NCBI GenBank assembly: GCA_050084515.1
Contig: CM114271.1
Location: 56,668,001-56,732,000 of the forward strand
Direction of reading: 5' to 3'
DNA: 64,000 nucleotides
Origin: Blasia pusilla
Taxonomy: Eukaryota; Marchantiophyta; Marchantiopsida; Blasiales
Shown: positions 34,920 to 47,188 of the stretch, piece by piece
How the letters are laid out: every line of letters begins with the position of its first letter
Position numbering within the stretch: the first letter of the stretch is position 1
Notes under the pieces: generated by a model
Told to the model about the DNA's origin: nothing
Seen by the model: only the letters and a program-made list of their open reading frames with translations
Databases searched by the model: none
Made by a program: the position numbers and the translations under genes

Positions 34920-35570
34920 TTGAGCATTGTACCCCCTTGGTTTCATTCTGGATTTTTGGGACAAGACACTTTCTTATTTGTCAAGGTGGCGATTAGGTGA
35001 TGGAGGAGTAAGCCATCTACCGGTGCAGTTTGGAGGGGGTACGTAGTGGGGGTCAACCATATGAGGATGCACTGACCACGTTGGCAGCACTCATAGGTGG
35101 TGCTAGCTCATCAAGAGAGTTCGGGGAGAGGAGCACACATGCGGAGGACATCCCCATAGCAAATAGTCCCATGGAGAGACATGCGAGTGTGGGTGTCTCT
35201 CCCCATGGTACGGAGATTTCCTTACCATTGTTGGGTACGAGCGTTGAGTTGTATGGAGTGCAGAAAAGCTCGGGAGCCAGACATGGAATTGTACTTGTAT
35301 GTTAGATTAAACATAGTCAAATGACGGTCGTACTCTTGGAGTATATATTTGATATCTTCAAGAACCACACGTGTTGTGTGGCTGCATTTGGAGTTGGGTA
35401 CAAGAGTGTTAGATCTCTTCGGAGGGATCAACACAACGGGTATTTGTAGTGTTTCAGTATTTATGGGGATGACAGGACCGATGGTGCTAGCTGTGTATAG
35501 GATAGTAGATCATGTCAAGTACACATATGTTTGCTATCTTGAGTTAGGGGTTCCAATTGCCAGCAAGGGA
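34920..35570 (+). pseudogene. DNMT fragment of the gypsy family, protease tail to motif I
   Basis: Colinear with 9,110-9,690 of the first copy. LYPLGFILDF matches LYPMEFSLD, RWRLGDGGVSHLPVQF matches the LGDGRL segment, HAED and MER recur in order, and GTRVLDLFGGINT (near 35,395-35,435) is DNMT motif I. After motif I a few residues still match (KYTYV versus QYLYV), then similarity ends at about 35,570. Motifs IV to X are not present. Stops and frame changes interrupt it. It is joined directly to LTR-like sequence at about 35,578. Confidence 0.78.
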
Positions 35571-35577
35571 TGAGTTA

Positions 35578-36230
35578 TGTGGTCTCGATGCATATGCACG
35601 GACGAGTATGTTTCATTTTTGGATGGATCAACCCATGTGTTGGGAAGATCGGTGTTATGTGGTGTAGATGTGATCAAGGTTGCATACGCACAAAGTCAGT
35701 GTCCACAGACCTATGTCTGTCCTATGGACAGATATGTCCATGCGGGCCCGAGGCCCGCATCGAGTCCGCCCGCAACCCGCACCTATTGCATGGCCCGTAG
35801 CCCTGCCTGGGACAAGCTTGATACGGGCCCTTATTGCGAGCTCAAGACCCACAAAAACTGGTTAGCTGGATCAAGATTTGGTCCGGAAGACCATCTTTTG
35901 ATCAGGCGGACCAATTTTTTTGAGGTTTTGGGCAAGCACATGTGGGCCTTCAAGCCTGTGCCTGCCCGCGTGGAGCTCGCCTTGGCCCGCATCCAATCAA
36001 GGTTGAGCCCATGTCTACCTGCCACAAGCTCACGCCTGCCTGGCCCAAAGCCCGCACGCTGCTGCTTGCGTGGAGTCTGCATCTGCCTGCCCTAGACCGC
36101 GCCCAATCAGGCATGAGCCCGCGCCTGCCCACTCGAAGCCCGCACCTACCCGCCCGGAGCCAGCGCCCAGTCCGCCCTGACCATGCAACGGATACGGGCT
36201 CTCTCACGTCTTTTAGGATAGATCGATGAG
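35578..36230 (+). repeat. LTR-like piece plus GC-rich GCCCG-repeat block
   Basis: 35,578-35,680 resembles 38,396-38,490: both contain GATGCATATGCA, a GGATGGATC(A/G)ACCC string and GTGTTGGGAAGAT in the same order. From 35,740 it becomes a GCCCGCA-rich block like that at 31.1-31.9 kb. Open frames on both strands here are by-products of high GC. Confidence 0.55.
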
Positions 36231-36239
36231 ATCTAGTAA

Positions 36240-36700
36240 AGCACCTTCACGAGTAGTGGAGGACATGCTTAGGAGGTCAAGGATGACGTGCTAAGGCCCT
36301 GGGAAACTTAAGAGAGCAGGTTTCCCCTTCGTTTCGGGTCATTTGGAGCCATATTGAGGAACTTCCTATTTTAGATAAGTACCATTTTTAGTATATGATT
36401 GACTTTCTATTTTTGTAAGTGGCCCTTGACCTCCTACATCAAGTCAAGAGCCAAGGAGGTGACTTGGGAGCATAGGTTACCATGGAGAGAGCTTGGGAGA
36501 GGGAAGGGGTATACCTTAAGGAGAGAGAGCTTGAGAGCTCATTCTCTCTTTGTTGAACCTCTTGACACGAGGCAACAGAGCTATGGTCCCTTGCCTTGTG
36601 AGTGTAATCCAAGCCTCTCATTAGGAAAGTGGGTTTGGTTTAACATTGAGAGAGACATGTGAGAGTACACACATGTGAGAGTCCATCAGCCCGAGTTTAG
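36240..36700 (+). repeat. LTR-like repeat, copy 2 of 3
   Basis: Contains the phrase GTAAGTGGCCCTTGACCTCC, then CCAAGGAGGTGACTTGGGAG and TTTGTTGAACCTC, shared with the minus-strand copy at 30.1-30.4 kb and the more diverged copy at 50.9-51.1 kb. No protein. I read it as the terminal part of a retroelement. Confidence 0.6.
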
Positions 36701-36839
36701 GTGGTGGGTTCCGAGGCGGGCTCGAATGTAGGCCGGGCTTGTCCGAGGACATGTCCGGACTTGTCCGTTTCCGTGCAACCTTGGATATGACCAATGATGG
36801 ATATGCGCACAACAATATAAATTCAATTTGTAGTTTGTT

Positions 36840-37400
36840 TTGCATGCCCAACTTAAGATCTTCTAATATGAATTAGTTCAACTATAGGCTTTTGAGGATT
36901 CAAGAAATAGAATTTAAGTTCCTAGATGAGAAGATGTAAGGTGGGCGAGGGAGAACTTAAGTTCTTTGTTTGGTACTTTCTTTCCAGATATCCAGAGATA
37001 GAGCTTAAGTCCACCCTCTTTAAGGTCGTTGTTAGGAACTTATGCACTCGCTAGCTTTGGGATTTTATACTATACAAGTGATTGCTTATCATGTATCCAA
37101 AAATCTATATCTTTATTATTATTCAAACTATTCTCATGTTGGCATTTGGCATAGTTACCTACACTTATTAGAACCTAAGTTCACCCTCTGAAAAGGAGGA
37201 GTTTGGAAATTAAGATCTCCTTCATATCACTTAGTTCATCTACTTGTTTGTCACAATTTTGAAATTAGAACTTAAGTTCAATATTGGGAAGAAAGGTCGG
37301 TGTTCAAATTTTAAGTTCTTCCTCTCAGACTCAGTACTTGTGATTTCTTGTCAGATATCTAGAATTAGAACGTAAGCTCACCCTCAAAAATATTAATAAA
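36840..37400. repeat. Degenerate repeats around AACTTAAGTTC
   Basis: The palindromic phrase AACTTAAGTTC and near variants such as AGAACCTAAGTTCACCCTC occur about seven times at irregular spacing. A related phrase is repeated at 33.1-33.5 kb. Function unknown. They could be sub-repeats of one transposable element. Confidence 0.5.
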
Positions 37401-37433
37401 AATCACTTAACCATCAATTGCCAATATTAAGGT

Positions 37434-37453
37434 ATTCTTCTTGCAAGAAGAAT
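37434..37453. repeat. Perfect 20-bp palindrome
   Basis: ATTCTTCTTGCAAGAAGAAT equals its own reverse complement. It lies about 30 bases upstream of a short unidentified open frame. Confidence 0.75.
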
Positions 37454-37480
37454 GGAAAATTTCATCAAAAATAGAGTTTA

Positions 37481-37825
37481 TTGTGTATGATGAATCCTCC
37501 AAAGGCCAAAGATATTTTGAACACTAATTTGGAAAAGATCATACATAAAATTTTGCTTGGAAATGAAAATTATTGTATGACGTTAGAGGAAGTCTTTGAA
37601 GATTTCTCGGCCCAATCTAATGGAGAGCCTTTATCATACATTGTTGGAGCATTCATAAAATGGCCACAAAAATCTGTAATTAACATTGGCACGAGTGCAT
37701 GTAGTGAAGAAGGCATCTCGATAGAGAAGACCAACTATCTCAAGATTTTTTTCCTCCAAGATTCAAAAGAAGCTAATTGGCCTTCTTATTGGTTGGGATG
37801 TGTTTTGCCACAAATTTTATTATAG
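37481..37825 (+). CDS. Small hypothetical ORF
   Basis: A 114-codon frame in AT-rich DNA, with segments such as DILNTNLEKIIHKILLGNEN and MTLEEVFEDFSAQSNGEP. Composition is protein-like but I recognise no family. It sits between degenerate repeats and LTR-like sequence, so a decayed transposon protein is as likely as a gene. Confidence 0.2.
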   Translation: MCMMNPPKAKDILNTNLEKIIHKILLGNENYCMTLEEVFEDFSAQSNGEPLSYIVGAFIKWPQKSVINIGTSACSEEGISIEKTNYLKIFFLQDSKEANWPSYWLGCVLPQILL

Positions 37826-37859
37826 AGGATTTGCAAATCCAATCTTAGTTTGAGGACTG

Positions 37860-38208
37860 TCATATTTTAGTAGCCGATAGGTAGAGATCTATCGTAGCGA
37901 CGCCATAGAGAGCCAGAGGACTGTCTTGAGTGTAACTTTGTCCCGAGATGTCCGATGAGGTTGGCGACGGGTCTGTTGCGTCGAAAATGTCGTTTAATTT
38001 ATGGCGATTTCCCTATTTTGGTCTTAGTCCATCAAGTGAGCCATTGATTGAGTCAACAGTTACCGGGTAGCCTGTGCATGTAGGTTATCGTTGGAAGGGC
38101 TATTTTTGGGGGAAGAGCCTTTTGGCTCTTCCCAAGGGTATAAGAGAGGGACATATGGCTTCCCCAAGCCATCTTTCTCAATGTTGAGCCTTAGGAGCAC
38201 CTCTCTTG

Positions 38209-38266
<58 letters not shown>

Positions 38267-38540
38267 TGTACGAACTAGTGTGCTAGCATCCAGATTCCCT
38301 CATAGAGGAGCGTGCATATGGCTCGATATGCCGACGTAGATTCATGAATGGAGTTTTAGGTCGGATGAGCCATTTTTACTCTGATTTTGTTGTGGGGTCT
38401 TGATGCATATGCAAGAGTTTGTTGTGTTTATGGATGGATCGACCCGTGTGTTGGGAAGATGGATATTGTGTGGTGTATAGATGTGACCAATGATGTGGGT
38501 TGTGTAGCGATGTGTATGCACACGACAAGACCTATGCAAA
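37860..38540 (+). repeat. LTR-like sequence with TATA-type box
   Basis: Contains a TATA-like GGTATAAGAGAGGG near 38,137 just after an inverted pair (GGGAAGAGCC / GGCTCTTCCC). It ends with sequence shared with the gypsy 3' LTR (GTGTAGCGATGTGTATG near 38,506) and with 35,578-35,680. It looks like a solo or truncated LTR of a related gypsy element. No paired LTR or target duplication was found. Confidence 0.5.
38211..38262. repeat. (TG)26 microsatellite
   Basis: Uninterrupted TG run of 52 bases inside the LTR-like sequence. Confidence 0.95.
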
Positions 38541-41224
38541 CCTTGAATCTATGTTGTTATTAAAAAGTCCTATTGTGAACGCTCATCCCACCTTGATGGA
38601 AGAAGATTTCAAGATTTGGTTGGTATGTATGCAAAGTATCCTTATTACTTAATAATAGAGAAGTATGTCGAGTCTATAGATGTTCGGAGAAAACTGGATT
38701 GCAACGAGTTAACACAAGAAAACGAGGGCCTTCTTACTTGGCCTCACTTATGGGGAATCAGAACCCAAGTTCCTTGATGTTCTAGTATTCCTCAGAGTAC
38801 GCGTAGGACGCTTCGGTGAAGTGAAGTTCAAATTATCTTGGGTTCACTTTTGTGGAATCAAAACCTACTTCATTCTTGGTTTGGTATTCCTACAAGTAGT
38901 TCTAGATCTCTCTCTCTCTCACCTCTTTTATTGAAGTCATCCGATCGAAGTCGCTCTCTATATATAAATTAGCTTAGTCACCTATCACTTCGATGAATCT
39001 TTCTCTTCCCAAAAACCCCAATTATTACCACTCGAAAAATTACAAATCCTAAGTAATCCAATTATCTTTCTCACCTAAAACGTATATAGACAATGGAAGA
39101 GCTTCAATTCATATCACGCAACCATTTGAACACATACACTTTAAGTAATAAGCAGAGGGAGGGATTGGAAGTTGAGAACAACACATTTTCACAACAAGAG
39201 AGTGTCAAATGAAAATTTGAGGTCCAACTAGGGAGAGCGAATTGACTAATGAAGAGATTACTTGACCTCGGGGACCCCAAAAATTGCCACAAGAGTGAAG
39301 AGATCATGAAGAAAAGTAACCATATTTGATGCAGCCATTCACAACTAAAAGATGCAAGATTGTGTTAAGGTACACATAACTCCAACACAAAATCTAAACA
39401 CGACATTTTAGAGAGAGAGAGAGAGAGATTGATTGATTGATTGTGCATGGCTTTGTTGTTCTTTGCTATGATGTCAAGAAATAAATTTATTTACTTATTT
39501 CAACCAATCAAATAGTAATATCTATTTTATGATTGGAGAGTACCTTCTTGATTTGTAAACACATGTGTGATTGATATGTGGCAATCAAGCAACAAGAAAA
39601 AAAACTTGAATTTGTGTGTAGCATGGTTAGTCCCTCCACTCTCATACATGGCATGGATTGTACACTATTATAGTATAACACCACTTATTATATGTACTTA
39701 TTATTTTTATAAAGTTTTTACACATTCGACCCTCCAGTATTATTTTTTCCAAAATCCAATATGTCCAACCCTCTAATCCAAACAAAATTTATTATAATGT
39801 TCATTGACATTCAATTAAAAAAAACCCTTGGTTAAATTGCACATGGTTTTGGAAGAAGGATGATGACATCCCCTAGCTCCAAATGAGCATCATCAAGAGT
39901 ATATTCCCTTTCCAAGGAACTCCATAGTAACGTGTGTGCTCAAGTTATCCCTCCATAATAGGTCTCAAATTACCTAGAGTACACAAGTACTTCCACTCCA
40001 AGCAAGTATCATCATATAATAGAAAGGCCTCACAAAATTAAATATCCTACTCACATGACACATTTCACTATACATATCCAAGTGCAATCACCAATGATAC
40101 AAGCCCTCATAAATTAAATCTACCACTCAGAAAGGCAAGGGTGATCTATCTATACCCATCAATCATCTCCTCTAAGCCAATAGGTCATAAAAGGAGAGCT
40201 ACAAAACACCCCTCTATGCCTTGATGCAATCTCATCATACCTCCCATCTACCATGATCAACTTTCGAAGAATCAATGTGCGGTCCTCTAAGGATGGAGGG
40301 AAGGGGGGGGGGAGGAAGCAAGTGCTTATAGGGGTCGTAACAAGTCTTGGTAAGACTATCACATGTGGTTCTTGTATTCCTCTCTAGATTATGACATTGA
40401 TGCATGATGCTGCAAATGGGGCTATAGATTCTAGGAAAGACATATGTTCATAGTGAATGGTGGGGAAGAGAAGCCTTGCTTGATTCTTGCTAGAATTGTG
40501 ATCTAGTAAGAATAAGTGAGCATCATGGGCATACTTCTTCAATCTAAAGACTTAGTCTTATCTCCGTCAATATGGATGTTCCTTATTGCTACACATCTTT
40601 CGTTCCCATATAGGAAACTCGGTGAGGTATTTCTTCACTTGCTAGTATGGCAAGGTCCAAGAAATCAAATGAATACGATAGTACCAATTTTTGACATATG
40701 GAGGTCCTCCAAATTGTAGCTTGTTATGAAGGAAATTGCAACAGTCAAATTTCATCATGCATCAATAGTCAAATTTCATGTAATCTAGTTGTATCCGAGC
40801 AAAGCTTGCGGTAAATGAAAATGGCCTTGAGAATACATGTATCCACCTTCACAACATCTTAAAGAGTCCTTGATGGTGCTTCATCCAACTGGTTAACATT
40901 AGGTATGCCACTTCTTCAACCTCCACTTCCAATTCCTCTAACCTTGGTTTGGAGTACATGCGGATTTTCTCGCATGGATGCCTAACGTCACCTTAAGTGG
41001 AAAGACACCCCAAGTCAAATCTTAGACAAACTTCTTGTGAAAGCTAGAGATATCCCAATGTTTGAGGAAAAAATTCATGTCCAATTTTTTAATCAACATT
41101 CTCTACCATAAATATCTCTCAAAAAAATTCAATCTATATTATTATTGGAGAACGCTTTCTTTATTTGCAAACACCTCTCTCACAAGTGGCACCTGGACAT
41201 TTTAAAAAAAACATTTAAATTTGT
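38541..41224. other. AT-rich intergenic sequence, no gene seen
   Basis: No open frame with family resemblance. Minor features are an (AG)n run followed by (GATT)n at about 39,411-39,442 and a G10 run near 40,305. Confidence 0.5.
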
Positions 41225-41715
41225 ATGCAACATCAGCAACCCACATGCTATTTTCGTGCCTTACTAGTTTTTAGAACTTTAAACTTATATGTTTTTCATA
41301 AACTCGAGATATTTAGGACGATATCGTATAAGAAACCATTATGGGGAGTCGCTTGGCCCCCTAGAGGAGGCCGGAAACGTGAGAGACGATCGAAATGGCC
41401 AAAGTGGCAATCTCTTCGGCCGACGCCGCGCCACGTAGCCTCGGCCTTTCCTCGAGGTTTTGTTGCATACGGCGACTCTAATACCTCTTTGGGTAGTTTT
41501 GAGTTCCCCAGCCGAGTTGTCGAGATGGTCATCTGCGGTCCTTTGCGTTGGGAAGGAGAATGTTGGTCCAAGAGTGCGACACCAGGGAATTGTAAGTCGA
41601 CGATTGCGAAGTGGGAGATCTGATTGAAAATACTCCAGCGAAGATTTGGGGTTGCGCATTCCTGTTGTCGGAGCTAGGGTTGGGAGAAACTGCGAAAGAA
41701 GGGAGGTATTGAGGA
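41225..41715 (+). promoter_or_regulatory. Probable promoter/5' UTR of the carrier gene
   Basis: The 490 bases before the carrier start codon are richer in G, C and CpG than the AT-rich DNA to the left. Open frames occur on both strands with no family match. I infer the transcription start lies here, without an identified TATA box. Confidence 0.35.
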
Positions 41716-44700
41716 ATGGCTGCATCGCACCGGGAGGCTGATATGGCGCTTCCGCAAGCTGAGATCAATTGGGACAGGTATGGAATTAGTGATGGGCTTG
41801 TCTTGCCCTCTGTTTTTTCTTGGGTTTCTTGAATCCCTAGGTTAGAGAGAATTCGCCTGGAAAGTGCTCCAATGCGCAGCTTGTTAGACGCGCTGGAATT
41901 GATTGATGGGACATAAGCAGTGGTGTTTACCGCCGTAGAAGACGTGTTCGGTGGTAGATTTCCCATCGTTATAGAGATCTCAGATGGTTAGATGGAGGTC
42001 ATACTGCCCATGAACTATCTATGTGCAACTGTTGTGAGTTGGAGTGTCAATAGGTTGCCAGTACCTACCGTAGCTCCAAGCTGGAAGTTGTCCAAGCTGT
42101 TAGCTCCTGTGCCTTCTGAGGATTCATAGACAACGAATGCGAAGCCTTCTGAGAGGATCGATCTCGACTAAATGAATTTAGGTTATAGGAGAGTCTTCTC
42201 AGAGGGCAATGCGACTCGAAGTTTGGAAGTGAGAACTGCATCGCATTCACCGTTGACCTGTTTCCTCTGTGGATTTTCGTGCTGTCGGAAAATTTCGCAT
42301 TTTCTTCCTCGTAGCCAATAGCAGTAATCCCCTCTTAATCGCGCTTATCTCCATTTTCGTGAGAATGTTGCTCTTGCTAAAGAGCGCTGGAGAAGTAGCA
42401 TGAAGAAGGCAAATTTGGCCGAGTAACTCGCACATAACTGGTATCAGGTCCTGAAAAAGATAACTTTATTTCGAACCTTTCCGTCCTTGGATTGCTCTTT
42501 CCAGTCTTTGTCCATCTTTGTCCATTACTTGGAACGGAAAACCTTTCAGTCATTTCAAACCTTTTGTGAGCACACGATCTTGATCTCTTCAATCAAAAAA
42601 GATTTCTTTGCATCAGAACAGTGCTTGAGCGCAGAATGGCGAATGCTACCTTGATGCCACCTTCCTAATGTTTCATAGAATTGATTCTGTCTCGAGATAG
42701 CTTGAACGGGTTTTGAGTCTTAAAGCAAACACAATGAATTGTGTTTCCCTTTTACGTGTCTTACAGAAATTTATCATTATTAAAGAAATCTCTAGCATTG
42801 CGAACTAGAAATAGACCTTGATTAATTCACTGGACTGACTCTCTGCAGTTGTCTTCCACAATCTCTTAATACTTCCAGAATGCTACAAGTTTTCGCTTTT
42901 CTTTCACTAGCCAGACGTTGTTGAATCTGCACAATGTAAGTTAATATATTGGTACTGTACTTGAGCTAAGTTATCCTAGAAATAATATGCTAAATCACGT
43001 TTTGTGATCTTGGTTTTACAACAATTAAAATGGTTCTGCAACCTGACAACTTCTTAGCAAGAGCTTGTGGAGAGCCTCACTTGCCTGTCACTAGGAACCT
43101 TATTCCACCTTGTGTCTTAACTTTAATTAGTCGGTCATTGTTTGCCCTAGCAAATTGGAGAAGCATGACTCCATTGTTGGTTTGTAGGAGGTTGACTAAA
43201 CTGTAGAATTGTCAGTCATGTGTGCTCCGCAATAAGCTTTCCTAACTTACTTCATGGGTTTACCAACATCTTGCCTTCGTTTCATAACTACAGTGGCCTT
43301 GACCTTACATACATTGACCACGCAATTATAGCCAACATAGGAATCCTTGCTGTCCTTTATCACTTTAACTCCTGAACTCCTGCTTCAAAGCGATGCTTAC
43401 TGTCCAGTTGGTCCTCAAACATGGAACATATGGACACCGTGAGGGAAGAATGAAGAACTCAACCATTTTACCATTGTGTATCCCTAAGTAGCAGCTCAGA
43501 GAAGAATTAACATATGTGGGAGGAGCTCCTGTCCTGTTCAAGGCTTGAATTGGATATGCCAGTAGATGTTAGGTCTCCTGTTGTTGTCTACACTGAGTCT
43601 ACACACAAGGCTTCTTGGCTTCTGTTCTCATGAAAAAAGAAAATTAATTGTGAAGGGGGTAGGGGTTGTCATTGAATCTCGCAGGTTTCGAGAAGGCTGA
43701 CACTTCAATGTGCTTCTGGATAGAGTGATGTTTAGGAAGCAGAACTAAAACAAGAGACTCTATCTGCCCAAGTTGTTTATGCCATCTACATCAACACATG
43801 GATTCACAGCAAAGACATATGATAGCATTAAAGTCTTGTGTAGAGGAAGGAATCCATCCGCTGGTTGAGTATATTTTGCAAGTCATATTAGTACTGTGAA
43901 CTAGAATGATTGGTCGAATCCAAGATAGCAGTACTGTAGTGATGAATTTTCCTTTTTAGAAAGTAAAGGGCCTGATCATGGACTAACAATGCAAATCCTT
44001 GCAGTAGAGACAGATTCTTCTTGAAACTCCACTACTGTCCTTTCCAACTTCCACAGAAAATAAGTTTACAGAGATAGAGCAGGAGTGAAGGAATGTAGGT
44101 ACAAACGTTTAGTGTCCAGGCTCAGAGAAATTGATGAGATAATCTGTGTCATATCACCAAATCAGAGGTTTTAACATCTTGGTGTGTAACATTGCATCAC
44201 AGCTCTATTTATATGTTTCTCCTATTACTGTCAGAAAAATTGGGGATATTAGGGATCTTATTCTAGCTCTCATGAAAACATCTCTAGACTCATCAATCGA
44301 CCTATTTTTGGTGGCCATGTAGACTTTTGTACTGGTTCTTACTGTCCAGAAGGTATATCTCCACAGTAGACAACCAAATCTCCAAAGCAATTTAGAGTTA
44401 CTTGGATTTAGGAACTTTATATTGTTTTTATTGGACTTTTTAGAGTTATCATGTTGTCAGGATTTTTCTATGCACATAGGCTTGACAGTTCTTCTGTTAC
44501 ATGTGTGCAGACTGGACAAAACAAAGTTCTATCTTGTCGGGGCTGGCCTATTTTCTGGAATCTCAGGAGCGTTATACCCCATATCAGTGATAAAAACGAG
44601 ACTACAAGTTGTGACAGCAGATTCAGTTCATAAAACAGCTGGTTCAATTCTTAAACACATTGTTTCAACAGAAGGCATTAGAGGATTGTATAGGGGATTT

Positions 44701-47188
44701 GGAATAGTCATTACTGGGGCAATTCCCAGCAGAATGGTCTTCATGACTAGTTTGGAGACTACCAAAGCTGCTATTTTGAAGATTTCTGAAAGGATGGAAC
44801 TTCCAGAGGCCACAGCTGCAGCAGTGGCCAATGGTGCTGCTGGTCTGATTTCATCAATGGCATCTCAAACAGTCTTTGTGCCGTTGGATGTGGTAATGAT
44901 CTAGTTCCTCGTTTTGGCCACATCAAGATTTTGGAACTGAAGTTTTTTCCATACTCTGAGACTTACATAAACACTGGGGAAATGTGATAAGATCAGTACT
45001 TAGTGTGGAAAGATGCATCTTAAAGAGACATCGTGTTGATAGTCTCTGAACTTTCTTCCTAGCGCTATAGAATCCTTCCCATCATTTACTACTTATGCAC
45101 GTTTTTTGATAAGATTTACAATACCTCTTTGAACCACCCATGTCTCATTTGGAAATTCAGTTAGAATTCACTTTTCTTACAACAAGATTACTCTGAGCAG
45201 GTGAGTCAGAGATTAATGGTTCAAGGAACTGTTGGAGCAACTCACTACACTGGAAGCTTGGATGCTGTGAGGCAAATTGTGAAGGCAGATGGTATTCGAG
45301 GTCTTTATAGAGGTTTTGGAATGTCTGTACTCACTTACTCCCCATCAAGTGCTGTCTGGTGGGCTGCGTATGGGTCTAGTCAACGACTGATCTGGAGGTA
45401 AGTTCAGAGTTTCAAATTATGTTTGGTTGATGACATTAACATTGAGTCTAGACTGAAATCTTGTCTGCGTGTCTCACTCATTTTCTGCACTTCCGATTTG
45501 TTTGTTCTGTAGTGTTCCAGGTGCCTTGCATCGTCTTGGCTGTGGCAATAACTAGCGTGTGTATTCAAAGGACTCAGATTCTGTCATCCCACCTGCTATC
45601 AAAGGCTTTGTTTTCAGTTAAGACTTCATGTAATTATAGGAGCTTTACCTCTGGGATGGTAGCGTTTGCTGCTATCAATAACTTGTTGTACTTCCCCAAT
45701 GCTAAGCTAACGAATCCAAATGTGCAGTTATGATGTTGATTTATGAGTCACTGAGGTACAGATGCGATAGGTCAATCACTCAATTTTTCTTTATGTTGAT
45801 ATCATTTATTCCAACGATTTTTATTGAATTGTTGTCTTTTTGGGGCTTACCTTCGTGACCTTCTTTCAGAGTCAAATCCTGAGCCATCCACATACAAAGC
45901 TAGATTTTGCATACCATCACTAAGGTGATAATGTGGGCAATATGTCTTATGTCTTTCAGAGGACTGGGTTATGGATCTAGAGACGATGTAGAGCCTCCAA
46001 GCCAAGCAAAAATGGTTGCAGTTCAGGCATGTGGAGGCATAGCAGCCGGTGCAGTTTCCTCCATCGCAACCACTCCAATGGACACCATCAAGACACGCCT
46101 TCAGGTGACAATCCATCCAAGTTAATGCACACTCCTTACATTTTCTTGTAATTGCTTAAGGTAAATTAAGTGTCAATGGGCAAAGAAACGTGTGAAGTAT
46201 TGTAATCAGAAGGCAGCTGTTCTTGTGCATCATGTTAACAGAGTACGACTCTTTAATCTTGTCCATCCGGTGGTAAGCTGGCATACAAGCTAGTTTTCTT
46301 TTTACTAAAAATTTGAAAAGATAAATCATAGATAGAAGGGGAGATTCAAAGAGCCAATCCAAGACCACAACCAGCTGAAAGGGAATAGAAAGGTGAAGAC
46401 TCTAGGAGCTATCTTCACCAACTGTAGTAAACAATATGAGCCACATTTGTGGAGACATGACTACTGGAAGTAAAGAGTCCAATAGTAATACATAATCCTG
46501 TAATGACATTTAATGATAGCAATAAAGAGATATCTCATCTCTGGAATTAACTGATGGTCAGATTTGTTTTTGTAATTAGTCTTAAGCTGTTCTTGCAAGT
46601 TTAGGGATTGACTTGTACTGATCAGGTGAAAGCATTGCAGGACATGTATGTAGCTTGTGCTCAATTTGAGGTCTCTATCTCTTATCATGCACTCAGACAG
46701 CACTTTAGTTGTCACTTTGATGTAGCGCCTATACACATTCCAAGGAGAAACAGGTACATATGGCTTTGAGTGACATTGCGCTTGTAGCCAGAACTTCTAT
46801 GTTGAAGTTTCAGCATGAGCTGGTTGGAACTCCTTAGTTTCACCCTGGCTTTATCCTGGTCGTGAATAGAAAACCAAGTTCCAGTGAAGCTGCCCTAAGA
46901 AGACACCCTTTCCTTTTGGCTTGACTGGTTTCCTTCAATCAGGTCACTACACTTCATAGTCTTGTGATAGCCTGAAATATACTTAAAAATGTGCAGGTCT
47001 TGAAACATGAAGGGGATGGGACTCCCACGATATCTCAAACAGTGAAGCAATTACTCAAAGAGAATGGATGGAAGGGTTTCTATAAAGGACTTGGACCACG
47101 CTTTATTAGTATGTCATTATGGGGCACTTCTATGATAACCACCTACGAATTTTTAAGTATGCTCTACACCTGGACTCTTCTTACCTGA
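41716..47188 (+). CDS. Mitochondrial carrier, SLC25A44-like
   Basis: Five exons join in frame with GT-AG introns: 41,716-41,777; 44,511-44,892; 45,201-45,397; 45,960-46,104; 46,997-47,188. They encode 325 residues, the usual carrier size. The SLC25 threefold repeat is clear. Signature positions are PISVIK (residues 44-49, with Ser where most carriers have an acid), PLDVVSQR (145-152) and PMDTIK (253-258). The paired glycine motifs GIRGLYRGFG (twice) and GWKGFYKGLGPR complete the repeats. FYLVGAGLFSGISGALYP and SPSSAVWWAAYGSSQ resemble the plant proteins annotated as solute carrier 25 member 44-like. Human SLC25A44 moves branched-chain amino acids into mitochondria. The plant substrate is not settled by sequence. 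Intron 1 is 2.7 kb, the others 0.3-0.9 kb. The start is the first ATG of an exon ending in phase with exon 2. Confidence 0.93.

Noticed and set aside
40324-40350. Possible 18S rRNA 3' end (GTCGTAACAAG)
   Set aside because: Only eleven bases match and the flanks do not. Chance similarity.
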